Under the pieces are notes generated by a model, which was given only the letters and a program-made list of their open reading frames with translations, made no database searches and was not told the DNA's origin. This document shows, piece after piece, positions 43,045 to 52,232 of a DNA stretch of 64,000 nt (position 1 is the first letter of the stretch; every line of letters begins with the position of its first letter). The DNA is from Corynebacterium riegelii. GTDB lineage: Bacteria > Actinomycetota > Actinomycetes > Mycobacteriales > Mycobacteriaceae. The DNA lies in NCBI RefSeq assembly GCF_016728505.1, contig NZ_CP068159.1, positions 930,001-994,000 of the forward strand. Reading direction: 5' to 3'. The translations under genes were made by a program, and so were the position numbers.

Positions 43045-45077
43045 GTTCCCCAAGCACACCGATCAGCCCAATGAGCCCGGAATCCCATAGCGCATCCGCC
43101 TGCTCCCACTGCGGCACTACCCCGGACGAGGTCGCACACGGCCAGCCCACCATCGCGCTGGTCGGAGCACCCAACGCTGGCAAATCCACGCTCTTCAACG
43201 CGCTGACCGGCGCGGGCGTGACCATGGCCAACTACCCGGGAACCACCGTTGAGGTTTCCCGCGGCGTGTGGCACACCCGCAAGGGTTCGCGCCGGACGCC
43301 CAGTGAGAAGCACGGTGGGGACTACAACGTCATCGATTTCCCTGGTGCCTATTCGCTGGATCCGATCAGCCCCGATGAGGCGCTGACGCGCGAGCTGCTG
43401 TTGGATAACCCCGGCAGACTGGGGGAGGGCCGGCCTGATCTGGTCATGGTTGCGGTGGATACCGCCAACATCTCGCGCGGGCTCTATTTGGCTGCGCAGG
43501 TTGCGGAGCTGCCGTATCGCATGGTGATCGTGCTGACCAAGGGCGATGTCGCCCAGCGCCAGGGGCTTGAGGTGGACGCAGACGTCTTGTCGGCGAAGTT
43601 GGGGGTGCCGGTGGTGGCGCTTGACCCGAGGCGTAGAGAAGTAGCTGGTCTTGCTGAGGTGGTGCACGAAGAGCTGCACAAGCCGGTGGTCACGCACCGC
43701 CCGCACACCCCCGAGGATGACGGATTCGAGGCCGCCGATGCCCGCTTCACCTGGATCGATGATGCGGTCGCGGCCGCCACCCTGCGGGACGAAAGTCGCG
43801 CCACCACCTCCGAAACCATCGACCGTTTCGTGCTGCACCCAGTCCTTGGCCCGCTGATCTTCCTGGCGGCCATGTTTGTGGTCTTCGAGATCACCACCAC
43901 CGTCGCCGCTCCTTTCCAAGACTGGATGGAAGGCTTCTTCACCGGGCCGTTATCCGACTGGGCGGCAGCCGGCCTTGTTGCGGTTGGCTTGGATTATCCA
44001 TTTGTGCATGGCCTGCTTATCGACGGCCTCATCAACGGCGTCGGCATGGTCTTAACGTTCGTGCCTTTGATGGCGTTGATGTTTTTCTGCCTCGCGGTGC
44101 TAGAGGACTCCGGATACATGGCGCGCGCGGCCGTGGTGGCGGACCGCGTTATGCGGGCGATCGGCCTGCCGGGCAAGGCGTTTATCCCTCTGATTGTGGG
44201 CTTTGGCTGTAATGTGCCGGCGATTTCGGCGACGCGCGTTCTAGCGTCGCCAATCCAGCGTCGATTGACGTCCATGCTGGTGCCGTTTACCTCGTGCTCA
44301 GCCCGGTTGACGGTGTACGTGATGATGGCCAACGTCTTCTTCCCTGACCATGCGGGACTTGTGGTGTTTGCCATGTACGTGATCTCCATTGTGTTGGTGG
44401 TGCTCTCGGGCCTGGTATTGAAGAACCTGTTGTGGCGCACCATGGGTGCTGATCCGTTGGTGATTGACCTGCCGGTCTACCAGCTGCCCACGGCACATCT
44501 GACGGCGTCGGTGACTTGGGTGCGTCTGAAGGGCTTTTTACAAACGGCGGGCGGCATCATCGTCGCCACCGTGGTGGCCATCTGGTTCTTGCAGTCCACC
44601 CCGGCCGTTGCTGGTTACTCCTGGGGCGATGAGGAGCTGCACCCGCAGGACTCCGTCTACGGCGTGGTCTCTGAGGCAATCGCGCCGGTCTTTGAGCCGG
44701 CTGGCTTCAACTCTTGGTCACTCACCGGCCCGCTGATCACCGGATTTTTGGCCAAGGAGGCACTGATCTCCACTTGGGCGCAAACCTATGCGGTGGCTGA
44801 TCCTCTGGAGGATGACGCCGGCCCCGAAGAGCAGGGTGACTCGGACCTGGCTAGGGCGGTGCGCGCGGACTTTGAGCAGTCCTCGGGCGGACACGCAACC
44901 GCCGCCGCCTGGGCGTACATGATCTTCCTGCTGGCCTACACGCCGTGTGTAGCAACGCTTGCCGCGCAGCGGCGTGAGATCGGCTGGAAGTGGACCATGA
45001 TCACCATGGTGGGCCAGATCGGCGTGGCGTGGCTTTTAGCCGTGTTGACATTCCAGGTGCTGCGGGTGTTCATGTGA
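43041..45077 (+). CDS. feoB: Ferrous iron transporter B
   Basis: A 678-residue GTPase-permease. GTP-binding motifs are GAPNAGKSTLFNALTG (G1, near residue 42), DFPGAYSLDP (G3) and VLTKGD (G4-like, an unusual version of NKxD). The membrane part carries the FeoB core VGFGCNVPAISATR and SCSARLTVYVMMA, with Cys positions used in Fe(II) passage, and about ten helices. Encoded with feoA and a feoC-like gene. Function: cytoplasmic-side-driven ferrous iron import. Confidence 0.96.
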   Translation: MSSPSTPISPMSPESHSASACSHCGTTPDEVAHGQPTIALVGAPNAGKSTLFNALTGAGVTMANYPGTTVEVSRGVWHTRKGSRRTPSEKHGGDYNVIDFPGAYSLDPISPDEALTRELLLDNPGRLGEGRPDLVMVAVDTANISRGLYLAAQVAELPYRMVIVLTKGDVAQRQGLEVDADVLSAKLGVPVVALDPRRREVAGLAEVVHEELHKPVVTHRPHTPEDDGFEAADARFTWIDDAVAAATLRDESRATTSETIDRFVLHPVLGPLIFLAAMFVVFEITTTVAAPFQDWMEGFFTGPLSDWAAAGLVAVGLDYPFVHGLLIDGLINGVGMVLTFVPLMALMFFCLAVLEDSGYMARAAVVADRVMRAIGLPGKAFIPLIVGFGCNVPAISATRVLASPIQRRLTSMLVPFTSCSARLTVYVMMANVFFPDHAGLVVFAMYVISIVLVVLSGLVLKNLLWRTMGADPLVIDLPVYQLPTAHLTASVTWVRLKGFLQTAGGIIVATVVAIWFLQSTPAVAGYSWGDEELHPQDSVYGVVSEAIAPVFEPAGFNSWSLTGPLITGFLAKEALISTWAQTYAVADPLEDDAGPEEQGDSDLARAVRADFEQSSGGHATAAAWAYMIFLLAYTPCVATLAAQRREIGWKWTMITMVGQIGVAWLLAVLTFQVLRVFM

Positions 45078-45394
45078 TGTTTCGCAGAAAAACTCAAGCG
45101 CGAACGGCAACGCTGGACCTGCCGCCAATGGAGGCGGTCACCACCGCCATGCGTGAGGGTGCACGCAGCCGTAGGGAGATTTGCCAGCGCACTGGCTTGT
45201 CCACCTCCACAGTGGATGCGATCATCCACCACTTGGAGCGCACGGACCTGCTGAAGTTAGAACCGCTGGGCTCAGCGTGCTGCGCTGGCGGCTGCGGGTC
45301 CTGCAGTGCGTCGAAGTCGTGTACGGGGGAGCGCACCGCCAGCGGGCCTGTGGCGCTGGTGTTGATGACTCGGCCGGGTGCTGCTGGCAAGTAG
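45077..45394 (+). CDS. FeoC-like winged-helix protein with Cys-rich tail
   Basis: A 105-residue protein. Residues 15-60 form a winged helix (AMREGARSRREICQRTGLS, then TVDAIIHHLERTDLLKL). The tail SACCAGGCGSCSASKSC has five cysteines in a CC-x3-C-x2-C-x5-C arrangement suited to an Fe-S cluster, as in FeoC regulators of FeoB. TGATG couples it to feoB. It may sense iron or oxygen and stabilise or regulate FeoB. Confidence 0.75.
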   Translation: MFRRKTQARTATLDLPPMEAVTTAMREGARSRREICQRTGLSTSTVDAIIHHLERTDLLKLEPLGSACCAGGCGSCSASKSCTGERTASGPVALVLMTRPGAAGK

Positions 45395-45416
45395 CGCCGC
45401 AAGTAGAGTGGCCGAT

Positions 45417-46094
45417 ATGTCAGTCGGCGATCTTTCTCCCAGCACCCAGAACTATCTCAAGGGCATCTGGGCGCTGTCGGAGTGGTCGGATCAGCCGGTC
45501 ACGTCTACCTCGTTAGCCAAGCACCTTGATCTGCGTAAATCCACCGTTTCTGAGGCGGTGCGCAAGCTGGGGGAGCAAGGCTTGGTCCAGCACCAGCCCT
45601 ATGGAGCCGTCGAGCTCACAGAGACCGGCTACCGTTACGCGGTAGCGATGATCCGTCGCCACCGACTCATTGAAACCTTCTTGGTGGAAGCGCTTGGTTA
45701 CACCTGGGATCAGGTGCACGATGAGGCCGAGAACCTCGAGCATTCCGTGAGTAATTTCATGGTTGAGCGCATCGACGCGTTCCTGGACCACCCCACCCGC
45801 GACCCACACGGGGATCCCATCCCTTCTGCCAGCGGGCGCATCGACGCACCCGAGGCCGTCCCGCTCACCGGCGTTGAGCCGGGACAGACGGCCACGATTG
45901 AGCGGATTGCTGACGATGACCCGAAGCTGCTCCAATTCTTGGACAGCCACGGGCTTGTTGTCGGCGCCACCCTGGAGGTGGGCCAGGGGGCGCCTTACTC
46001 CGGTGCGCTTGAGGTGCGGCTGGCCGGCGCCAGCGCAGCGGTCCCGCTTGGTCAGGAAGCCACAGACTCCGTCTTTGTGCGCTTGGAGGCGTAA
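45417..46094 (+). CDS. DtxR/MntR-family metal-dependent regulator
   Basis: A 225-residue protein. Residues 1-65 form the winged helix (TSLAKHLDLRKSTVSEAVRKLGEQGLV); residues 70-145 hold the dimerisation and metal ligands (RRHRLIETFLVEALGYTWD, HDEAENLEHSVSNFMVERID). Residues 160-225 look like a C-terminal SH3/FeoA domain. ATG 45417 is 7 nt from TAGAGT, giving a leaderless start. It is convergent with the Mn/Zn-type ABC operon, their 3' ends overlapping by 43 bp, and probably controls it. Confidence 0.9.
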   Translation: MSVGDLSPSTQNYLKGIWALSEWSDQPVTSTSLAKHLDLRKSTVSEAVRKLGEQGLVQHQPYGAVELTETGYRYAVAMIRRHRLIETFLVEALGYTWDQVHDEAENLEHSVSNFMVERIDAFLDHPTRDPHGDPIPSASGRIDAPEAVPLTGVEPGQTATIERIADDDPKLLQFLDSHGLVVGATLEVGQGAPYSGALEVRLAGASAAVPLGQEATDSVFVRLEA

Positions 46095-46930
46095 CGGCGC
46101 TCCCGGGTCACCCCGTGCGGGCCGAACAGGTACACCACGGCAAACACCACACCCTGCGCCAGCACGATCATCCCGCCAGAAGCCGTGTCTAGGTAGTAGG
46201 AGCAGTACAGGCCAATGATGGCGCATGCCGCGGACATGGCCGGCGCAATGATCAGCATGATGCCGAACTTGTTGGTGAGCAGATACGCGGTAGCGCCCGG
46301 GATGATCAGCATGGCCACCACCAGGATCACGCCGACAGCCTGCAGCGCCACCACCGAAGTCAGCGCCAACAGCGCCAGCAATGCCGCACCCAGCAACCGC
46401 GGGTTAAGCCCAATGGCATGCGCGTGGATCGGGTCGAAGGCGTAGAGCGTAAAGTCGCGGCGTTTGAGCACCAGCACGCTAAAGACAATCGCGCCCAGGA
46501 TGGCCACCTGCAGCAAGTCATCGCGGGAGACACCAAGCAGGTTGCCAAAGATGATGTGGTTTAGATCCGTATGCGAGGGCGTGACCGAAATCAGCACAAG
46601 CCCCAGCGCGAACATGGTGGTGAACACGATGCCAATGGCCGCGTCCTCCTTCACCCGGGAGGTATCACGCACCAGCCCGATCAGCGCCACTGCGATGAAG
46701 CCGAAGACCACCGCACCCAGGGCAAACGGCACGCCCACGATGTAGGCCAGCACCACGCCGGGAAGCACCGCGTGGCTGACCGCATCACCCATCAGGGACC
46801 AGCCAACCAACACCAGCCAGCAGGACAACACCGCGCACACAACCGACGCCACCAGGGATGTGGCAAGTGCGCGCACCATGAAGTCATACGCAAACGGTTG
46901 CGTCAAGATATCGATCATGTTGCTGATCAT
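46052..46930 (-). CDS. Metal ABC transporter permease (Mn/Zn/Fe type)
   Basis: A 292-residue integral membrane subunit with about eight helices, of the ZnuB/MntB/SitD family: SLMGDAVSHAVLPGVVLAYIVG near residue 45 and LLGVSRDDLLQVAILGAIVF near 135. Start overlaps the ATPase stop by 4 bp, as expected in one operon. The C-terminus extends a charged tail over the 3' end of the DtxR-type regulator gene. Confidence 0.93.
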   Translation of the reverse strand: MISNMIDILTQPFAYDFMVRALATSLVASVVCAVLSCWLVLVGWSLMGDAVSHAVLPGVVLAYIVGVPFALGAVVFGFIAVALIGLVRDTSRVKEDAAIGIVFTTMFALGLVLISVTPSHTDLNHIIFGNLLGVSRDDLLQVAILGAIVFSVLVLKRRDFTLYAFDPIHAHAIGLNPRLLGAALLALLALTSVVALQAVGVILVVAMLIIPGATAYLLTNKFGIMLIIAPAMSAACAIIGLYCSYYLDTASGGMIVLAQGVVFAVVYLFGPHGVTRERRYASKRTKTESVAS

Positions 46931-47652
46931 GATGCGACCCCCATCCCGAAGCCCTGCACCAGGTTGTCGGGCTCTAACACCACGTCAGTTGGGCCGTGCA
47001 TGAGCACCCGACGGTTCAACAGAACCGTCTCCGGCGCGAGCTGTGGCAACGCCACCAAATCGTGTGTGACCACAAAAATCGTCGTCCCTTCTGAAGCTAG
47101 CTCCTTAAGCAGGGCGGTGATGGTCGCCTCGGAGTGTTTGTCTACGCCGGCAAAGGGCTCGTCTAAAAGCATGATGCTCGCGCCTTGTGCAATGCCCCGG
47201 GCGATAAACGCGCGCTTTTTCTGTCCGCCGGACAGCTGCCCGATCTGGCGATTCGCAAACTCGGTGAGGTGGGTGCGCGCAAGGGCACTATTAACCGCCG
47301 CGATGTCATCGGCATGCGGGCGGCGGGTAAACCCCATGTGTCCGTAGCGGCCCATCATCACCACGTCGCGCACGGTGACCGGGAACTGCCAGTCCACCTC
47401 TTCGCTTTGCGGAACGTAGCCCAATACCTGTGTTTTGCGGGCGCGAAGCGGGTCCATGCCGTTGATGCGCACTTCGCCGCAGTCTGGCTTCGCCAACCCC
47501 ATGATCGCCTTGAGCAACGTGGATTTGCCAGCGCCATTCATGCCGATCAGGCCGCAAATGCGGCCCGGCTCCACGGTCAGCGTTGCGCCGTCGAGCGCGA
47601 GCACATCGCCGTATCGCACCACGACGTTGTCAACCTCTATCGCCGGTGTCAC
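46927..47652 (-). CDS. Metal ABC transporter ATP-binding protein
   Basis: A 241-residue ATPase. Walker A GMNGAGKSTLLKAI is near residue 37, signature LSGGQKKRAFIARGI near 140, Walker B IMLLDEPFAGVD near 160, and H-loop VTHD near 195. GTG 47652 overlaps the binding-protein gene stop by 4 bp. Drives metal import with the permease at 46052 and the binding protein at 47649. Confidence 0.95.
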   Translation of the reverse strand: MTPAIEVDNVVVRYGDVLALDGATLTVEPGRICGLIGMNGAGKSTLLKAIMGLAKPDCGEVRINGMDPLRARKTQVLGYVPQSEEVDWQFPVTVRDVVMMGRYGHMGFTRRPHADDIAAVNSALARTHLTEFANRQIGQLSGGQKKRAFIARGIAQGASIMLLDEPFAGVDKHSEATITALLKELASEGTTIFVVTHDLVALPQLAPETVLLNRRVLMHGPTDVVLEPDNLVQGFGMGVAS

Positions 47653-48587
47653 TTTGTCCTCCCAGTCAGGCCCTCGATGATGGTGTTGGTGTCATGGCGG
47701 ATCAGATCCAGGTAGGTCGGCACCGGACCGTTTTCTTCAGACAGGGAGTCCACGTACAGCGTGCCGCCGAACTGAGCGCCGGTGGCCTCAACCACCTGCA
47801 TCATCGGGGCGTTGGAGACCGTGGACTCACAGAACACGGCAGGGACGTCGTTTTCCTTCACAAACTCAATGGCACCCGCGATCTGCTGTGGGGTGGCCTC
47901 CTGCTCCGCGTTGACTGGCCAGATGTAGCGCTCCGTCAGCTTTGCGTCGCGCGCCAGGTAGGAAAACGCACCCTCACACGTCACCAGCGCACGCTGGTTG
48001 TCGGGTACTTTTGCCAGCTTGGTTTCCAGCTCATCCTGGACGCCCTGGAGTTCGTTTTTGTATTTCTCGCCGTTGGCCTTGAAGTCCTCGGCGTGCTCTG
48101 GGGCGAGCTCACTGAACGCCTTCACAATGTTGTCCACGTACTTCTGCACGTTTACCGGGCTCATCCAGGCGTGCGGGTTGGGCTTGCCGGCATACGCGTC
48201 CTCGGCGATGTCGATCGGATCCACGCCCTCGCTGACCACGGCGTGCGGCACATCCAGATCAGCAACAAACTGCGCGAACCAGTTCTCCAGGTTCATGCCG
48301 TTATCCAAAATCAGGTCCGCATCCGCAGCGCGTGCGATGTCGCCTGGGGTGGGCTCGTAGCCGTGGATCTCCGCGCCGGGTTTGGTGATGGATTCCACCT
48401 TCAGGTGCTCGCCAGCCACGTTGGCGGCAATGTCTTGGATCACCGTGAACGTGGTCAGCACTACCGGCAGGTCCTTGTCGCTTGCAGTGGTGGAGGTTGT
48501 TTCCTGCGAGCTTTCCGCAGAGCAGCCCACCAGGCCAATGGAGAGGGCAGCGGTGAATGCAAGGGCAAGTGCCTTGGTTTTTATCAT
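47649..48587 (-). CDS. Metal ABC transporter substrate-binding lipoprotein
   Basis: A 312-residue cluster A-I protein. Lipobox VGCS (Cys near 22). Metal-ligand regions are AEIHGYEPTPGDI (His), PNPHAWMSPVN (His), EGAFSYLARDAKL (Glu/Asp pocket) and FCESTVSNAP. Replacement of His by Glu/Asp at the third site resembles Mn/Fe-type rather than Zn-type proteins, but metal cannot be assigned firmly. First gene of the three-gene operon. A distinct paralogue is the anchored-repeat binding protein at 57473. Confidence 0.92.
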   Translation of the reverse strand: MIKTKALALAFTAALSIGLVGCSAESSQETTSTTASDKDLPVVLTTFTVIQDIAANVAGEHLKVESITKPGAEIHGYEPTPGDIARAADADLILDNGMNLENWFAQFVADLDVPHAVVSEGVDPIDIAEDAYAGKPNPHAWMSPVNVQKYVDNIVKAFSELAPEHAEDFKANGEKYKNELQGVQDELETKLAKVPDNQRALVTCEGAFSYLARDAKLTERYIWPVNAEQEATPQQIAGAIEFVKENDVPAVFCESTVSNAPMMQVVEATGAQFGGTLYVDSLSEENGPVPTYLDLIRHDTNTIIEGLTGRTK

Positions 48588-48621
48588 GTGGTTCCTTACT
48601 TTATGCGTTGGGAAGTGGCTT

Positions 48622-48864
48622 TTAGAGGTATGGAAGCGGCGGCGGGCCGACGCGGTGGGACGTGGCGATGAAACGGTCTAGTTTCTGCGCAGACTCATCA
48701 CGCAGGTACACGGCAAGCAGCCGCATGAGGTTGAGCGTGACTTTTTCGGGATCGGCGCTTGAGTGCACGAGGCGTGCTGAGGCCACGTGGTCGCCGTCGC
48801 GAGCAGTCTCAAACAGCGTGATGGCTTCAAGCCACGCGCCCATGTTGGCTTCGTCATGTCCCAT
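48622..48864 (-). CDS. Conserved-looking 80-residue helical protein
   Basis: From ATG 48864, which lies 8 nt after a TACTAT -10, so likely leaderless. The product is all helix (LEAITLFETARDGDHVASAR, DPEKVTLNLMRLLAVYLRDE) and ends in a Pro-rich tail GPPPLPYL. No motif recognised. It sits between the metal transporter and menG, on the opposite strand to menG. The promoter supports a real gene. Confidence 0.6.
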   Translation of the reverse strand: MGHDEANMGAWLEAITLFETARDGDHVASARLVHSSADPEKVTLNLMRLLAVYLRDESAQKLDRFIATSHRVGPPPLPYL

Positions 48865-48957
48865 GGTGGTGAATAGTAAAGTTCGGCTACCCGAACTTGC
48901 AAGTAGAGGGAGGGTGAACAGCCTTCTTTTGTGGGTGGCGAAGTAGACTTGCGCAGC

Positions 48958-49647
48958 ATGGCCAAGGCGGATCTGGAGAAAAAACCCTTCGACGTTGCCG
49001 GGATGTTCGACGACGTGGGCAAGAATTACGACAAAACCAATACAGTTTTGTCGTTTGGGCTGGATAAATACTGGCGATGCCGCACGCGCGAACGCCTCGA
49101 ACTCAAACCCGGCGAGAAGGTCCTCGACCTAGCTGCCGGCACCGCTGTGTCCACCGTGGAGCTAGCCAAGTCCGGCGCATGGGTGGTTGCGTGCGACTTC
49201 TCCCAAGGCATGCTGGCGGCCGGCAAGGATCGCGACGTGCCCAAGGTTGTGGGCGACGCCATGTACCTGCCATTTGCAGACAACACCTTTGACGCCGTGA
49301 CTATCTCCTACGGCCTGCGCAACGTGCACGACTTCGAAGCCGGCCTGCGCGAGATGGCACGCGTGACCAAACCAGGCGGGCGCCTGGCGGTCAACGAGTT
49401 CTCCACCCCCGTCATCCCCGGATTCCGCACCCTGTACAAGGAATACCTACCGCTGGCCCTGCCGCCGATTGCCAAGGTGTTTTCCTCCAACCCGGAGGCC
49501 TACGAATACCTGGCGGAATCCATCCGCGCCTGGCCTGACCAGGAGGCGCTTGCGCGCGCGATTAACGCCAACGGTTGGTCCGATGCGGGCTGGCAGAACT
49601 TGAGCGGTGGCATCGTTGCCATCCACAGTGCGGTGAAGAAAGGCTAG
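48958..49647 (+). CDS. menG: Demethylmenaquinone methyltransferase
   Basis: A 229-residue class I SAM methyltransferase (UbiE/MenG). Signatures: [24 protein letters not shown], the SAM loop [16 protein letters not shown] and the UbiE late motif [18 protein letters not shown]. The final methylation step of menaquinone. ATG 48958 is 8 nt from TAGACT and fits the family start; the longer frame adds nine unrelated residues. Convergent with menJ. Confidence 0.95.
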   Translation: MAKADLEKKPFDVAGMFDDVGKNYDKTNTVLSFGLDKYWRCRTRERLELKPGEKVLDLAAGTAVSTVELAKSGAWVVACDFSQGMLAAGKDRDVPKVVGDAMYLPFADNTFDAVTISYGLRNVHDFEAGLREMARVTKPGGRLAVNEFSTPVIPGFRTLYKEYLPLALPPIAKVFSSNPEAYEYLAESIRAWPDQEALARAINANGWSDAGWQNLSGGIVAIHSAVKKG

Positions 49648-49657
49648 CGGCCCAAAA

Positions 49658-50887
49658 CTAGCGCTGCACGTCCCACAGAGGGGCGTTTCGTGGCGCAAGC
49701 TTGGACACGGCGCGCCACGCCCTGGCGATCACATCGCGGTCGTTTTCGCTGACCAAATTGCCCATCAAGCGCGCCGCCGCCGGCATAAGGAAACGCCCGC
49801 CCACACCACGCATAGCCAAGGGTCCTGCGACTGGTAAGAACTGGGGATAGGTGAGCATGCGTGCAGCCGTGCGTGCCAAGACGAAAGCGTCACCGTAGGC
49901 CTCACGCAGCGCGAACGGCCACGCCAACGTCAGATCCATCGTGCCACCGGCGTTTGAGGCATCCGCGATCATGTCGATTACCATCACGGCAGTCTCCATG
50001 CCGTAGTCAATGCCCTCGCCGTTTAAAGGGTTGACGCACGCCGCAGCGTCACCAATCAGCGCCCAGTTCGGGCCAGCAACGTTGGACACCGCGCCACCCA
50101 TCGGCAAAAGCGCAGAGGTGACGTCCTGCACAGGACCCAGCTGCCAGTGACCCACCTGCTGCTCGGCGTAGGTGCGCAGCAGCTTTTTGGTGTTTACCTT
50201 CGCCGGTCGGGCGTTGGTGGACAGGGCGCCGCAGCCGAGGTTCACATAGCCGTTACCAAGCGGGAAGATCCAGCCGTAGCCCGGTTGCACCGCAGACTCA
50301 TCGCGCAGCTCAACATGGGAATGCATCCACGGGTCATCGCTGCGTGGGGATGCACAATATGATCTCGCCGCAATCCCATACACCTCACCCTTATGCCACT
50401 TTCTCCCCAGCTGCTTGCCAAAGGGGGAGCGCACACCGTCCGCAACAATCACCCACTTGGCGCGCACATCACCCTTTTGGGTGTGCACGGTGTGGATCGC
50501 GCCATCACGAAACGTCACGGACTCCGCCGCACACGACTGCCACACCGTGGCACCTCGTGCCTCAGCCTCAGCAACCAACGCCGCATCAAACGCTGCGCGC
50601 GGGCTGGCGGAACCAACCGCCGGATACTGGCCATCAGGCCACGGGGCGGTTACGTCCCCGCCGTAGCCGTGCAGCTTCAACCCCTTGTTGCGATACGCAG
50701 GCAACACATGCTCTAAACCAAGCGCCTGCAGCGTTGCCATTGCCCGGGGGGTGAGGCCGTCGCCGCAGGTTTTGTCGCGGGAGGGTGGCGCAGCGTCGAT
50801 AAGCAAACAGCCCAAGCCGCGCTCCTGGGCGGCAATCGCCGCCGTTGCCCCAGCCGGACCTGCACCCACAACTACGACATCGAACAT
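49658..50887 (-). CDS. menJ: Menaquinone reductase (geranylgeranyl reductase family)
   Basis: A 409-residue FAD enzyme. The dinucleotide site is FDVVVVGAGPAGATAAIAA; CGDGLTPRAM near residue 43 is the GGR-family FAD/substrate motif; GDAAACVNPLNGEGIDYGME near 285 is the second FAD motif. In mycobacteria MenJ saturates one isoprene unit of menaquinone; genes next to menG in corynebacteria are orthologous by position. GTG 50890 adds one residue. The codons for LLIDAA carry a GCTTATCGACG copy. Confidence 0.88.
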   Translation of the reverse strand: MFDVVVVGAGPAGATAAIAAQERGLGCLLIDAAPPSRDKTCGDGLTPRAMATLQALGLEHVLPAYRNKGLKLHGYGGDVTAPWPDGQYPAVGSASPRAAFDAALVAEAEARGATVWQSCAAESVTFRDGAIHTVHTQKGDVRAKWVIVADGVRSPFGKQLGRKWHKGEVYGIAARSYCASPRSDDPWMHSHVELRDESAVQPGYGWIFPLGNGYVNLGCGALSTNARPAKVNTKKLLRTYAEQQVGHWQLGPVQDVTSALLPMGGAVSNVAGPNWALIGDAAACVNPLNGEGIDYGMETAVMVIDMIADASNAGGTMDLTLAWPFALREAYGDAFVLARTAARMLTYPQFLPVAGPLAMRGVGGRFLMPAAARLMGNLVSENDRDVIARAWRAVSKLAPRNAPLWDVQR

Positions 50888-50993
50888 CACGTGCTCATTG
50901 TGCCAGCCCGGCCCTGCTGCAATCCCACAGGCATTGTGTGGACTACGGTTGTCACTGTCATATGCCCGTTTTCAACCTGCAAGGACATCATCG

Positions 50994-52010
50994 ATGACCA
51001 ACGGCATCCAGCCGTCACCACGCGGCGCGTTTCCCGTAGATCTTGGTAACGACGCGCTCAATGCACGCGTGACCAACGGCATGGCAAAGGTAGAAGCGCT
51101 ACTAGCGGAGCGCCTCTCCAACGGAGAGCCGTTTATCACCGAAAAGGTCAACCACCTTGCCTTTGCCGGTGGCAAGCGTTTCCGTCCTCTGATGGCGCTG
51201 CTGTGCTCCGAATTCGGGCCGAACCCGGATGCTGAGAACGTGACCAAAGGTGCCGTGCTGACCGAGATGGTGCACCTGGCCACCCTCTATCACGACGATG
51301 TGATGGATGAAGCCGAGCGCCGCCGCGGCGTGGAATCCGCCAACGCACGCTGGGGTAATTCCGTGGCCATCCTCGCCGGCGACGTGCTGCTTGCGCACAC
51401 CTCGCGCTTGATGGCGGAGATTGACACCGAAACGGTTGCCCACTTCGCCGACACCTTCCAAACGCTGGTCACCGGCCAGATGCGCGAAACCATCGGCGCG
51501 GGCGATCAGGACCCGGTGGAGCACTACCTGAAGGTGATTGAGGAGAAAACCGGCGTGCTCATCGCGTCCGCCGCCTACCTTGGCGCGCTGTTCGCCGGCG
51601 CCCCGCGCGAGACTGTGGAAAGCTGCCAGCGTCTCGGTGCCGCGGTTGGCCTCATCTTCCAGATTGTGGATGACATCATCGACATTTTCTCCGACCCCGA
51701 ACAGTCCGGAAAAACCCCAGGCACCGACCTGCGCGAGGGCGTGTTCACCCTGCCGGTCCTCTACGCCATGGAGGAAGACTCAGAGGCCGGCCAGCAGCTG
51801 CGTGACATGCTCACGGGGCCCCTGCCTGACGACGCTCACGTGAACTACGCCCTCAACCTCATCTCCCAAACCCGCGGCAGGGAACGCGCCCTGGAGAAAG
51901 TCCACGAGTACCTCGCTGTGGTGGAACGCGAGCTTTCCTTGCTTCCGGACGTCCCCGCCAAGCAAGCCTTAGCCAACCTTTCCACCCTGACTGTGGACCG
52001 TGTTGGATAG
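50994..52010 (+). CDS. Long-chain polyprenyl diphosphate synthase
   Basis: A 338-residue trans-prenyltransferase. First Asp-rich motif LYHDDVMDEAERRRG near residue 100, second FQIVDDIIDIFSD near 225, and GGKRFRPLMALLC near 58 for diphosphate binding. Likely makes the octa- or nonaprenyl tail attached by MenA. Chain length cannot be fixed from sequence. Divergent from menJ. AAGGACATCATCG precedes ATG 50994. The long upstream frame is not translated as part of it. Confidence 0.92.
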   Translation: MTNGIQPSPRGAFPVDLGNDALNARVTNGMAKVEALLAERLSNGEPFITEKVNHLAFAGGKRFRPLMALLCSEFGPNPDAENVTKGAVLTEMVHLATLYHDDVMDEAERRRGVESANARWGNSVAILAGDVLLAHTSRLMAEIDTETVAHFADTFQTLVTGQMRETIGAGDQDPVEHYLKVIEEKTGVLIASAAYLGALFAGAPRETVESCQRLGAAVGLIFQIVDDIIDIFSDPEQSGKTPGTDLREGVFTLPVLYAMEEDSEAGQQLRDMLTGPLPDDAHVNYALNLISQTRGRERALEKVHEYLAVVERELSLLPDVPAKQALANLSTLTVDRVG

Positions 52011-52100
52011 CGCTTGGCTGGAGTTTTGTTGGGTGCTACCTGGCGATTTGCAAACTTGCGCATCCGGTGATGTAGAGTAATCCACGCGCTTACAGCGCAC

Positions 52101-52185
52101 GCCAGGTTGCCCGAGCGGCCAAAGGGAGCGGACTGTAAATCCGCCGGCATTGCCTTCAGAAGTTCGAATCTTCTACCTGGCACCA
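52101..52185 (+). tRNA. tRNA-Tyr (GTA)
   Basis: Acceptor stem GCCAGGT/ACCTGGC, anticodon GTA in the loop CTGTAAA, a variable arm of class II length and encoded ACCA at the 3' end. A terminator follows at once. Confidence 0.95.
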
Positions 52186-52191
52186 AAGTAG

Positions 52192-52232
52192 AAAAACCCG
52201 TCCACGCAGATTGTTGCGGAGGGCGGGTTTTT
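52192..52232 (+). terminator. Rho-independent terminator after tRNA-Tyr
   Basis: AAAAACCCG (52192-52200) pairs with CGGGTTTTT (52224-52232), enclosing a partly paired loop. The T-run is part of the right arm. Confidence 0.75.

Noticed and set aside
50685..50993. Upstream extension of the polyprenyl synthase
   Set aside because: Overlaps menJ on the opposite strand, lacks homology, and a ribosome-binding site lies before ATG 50994.
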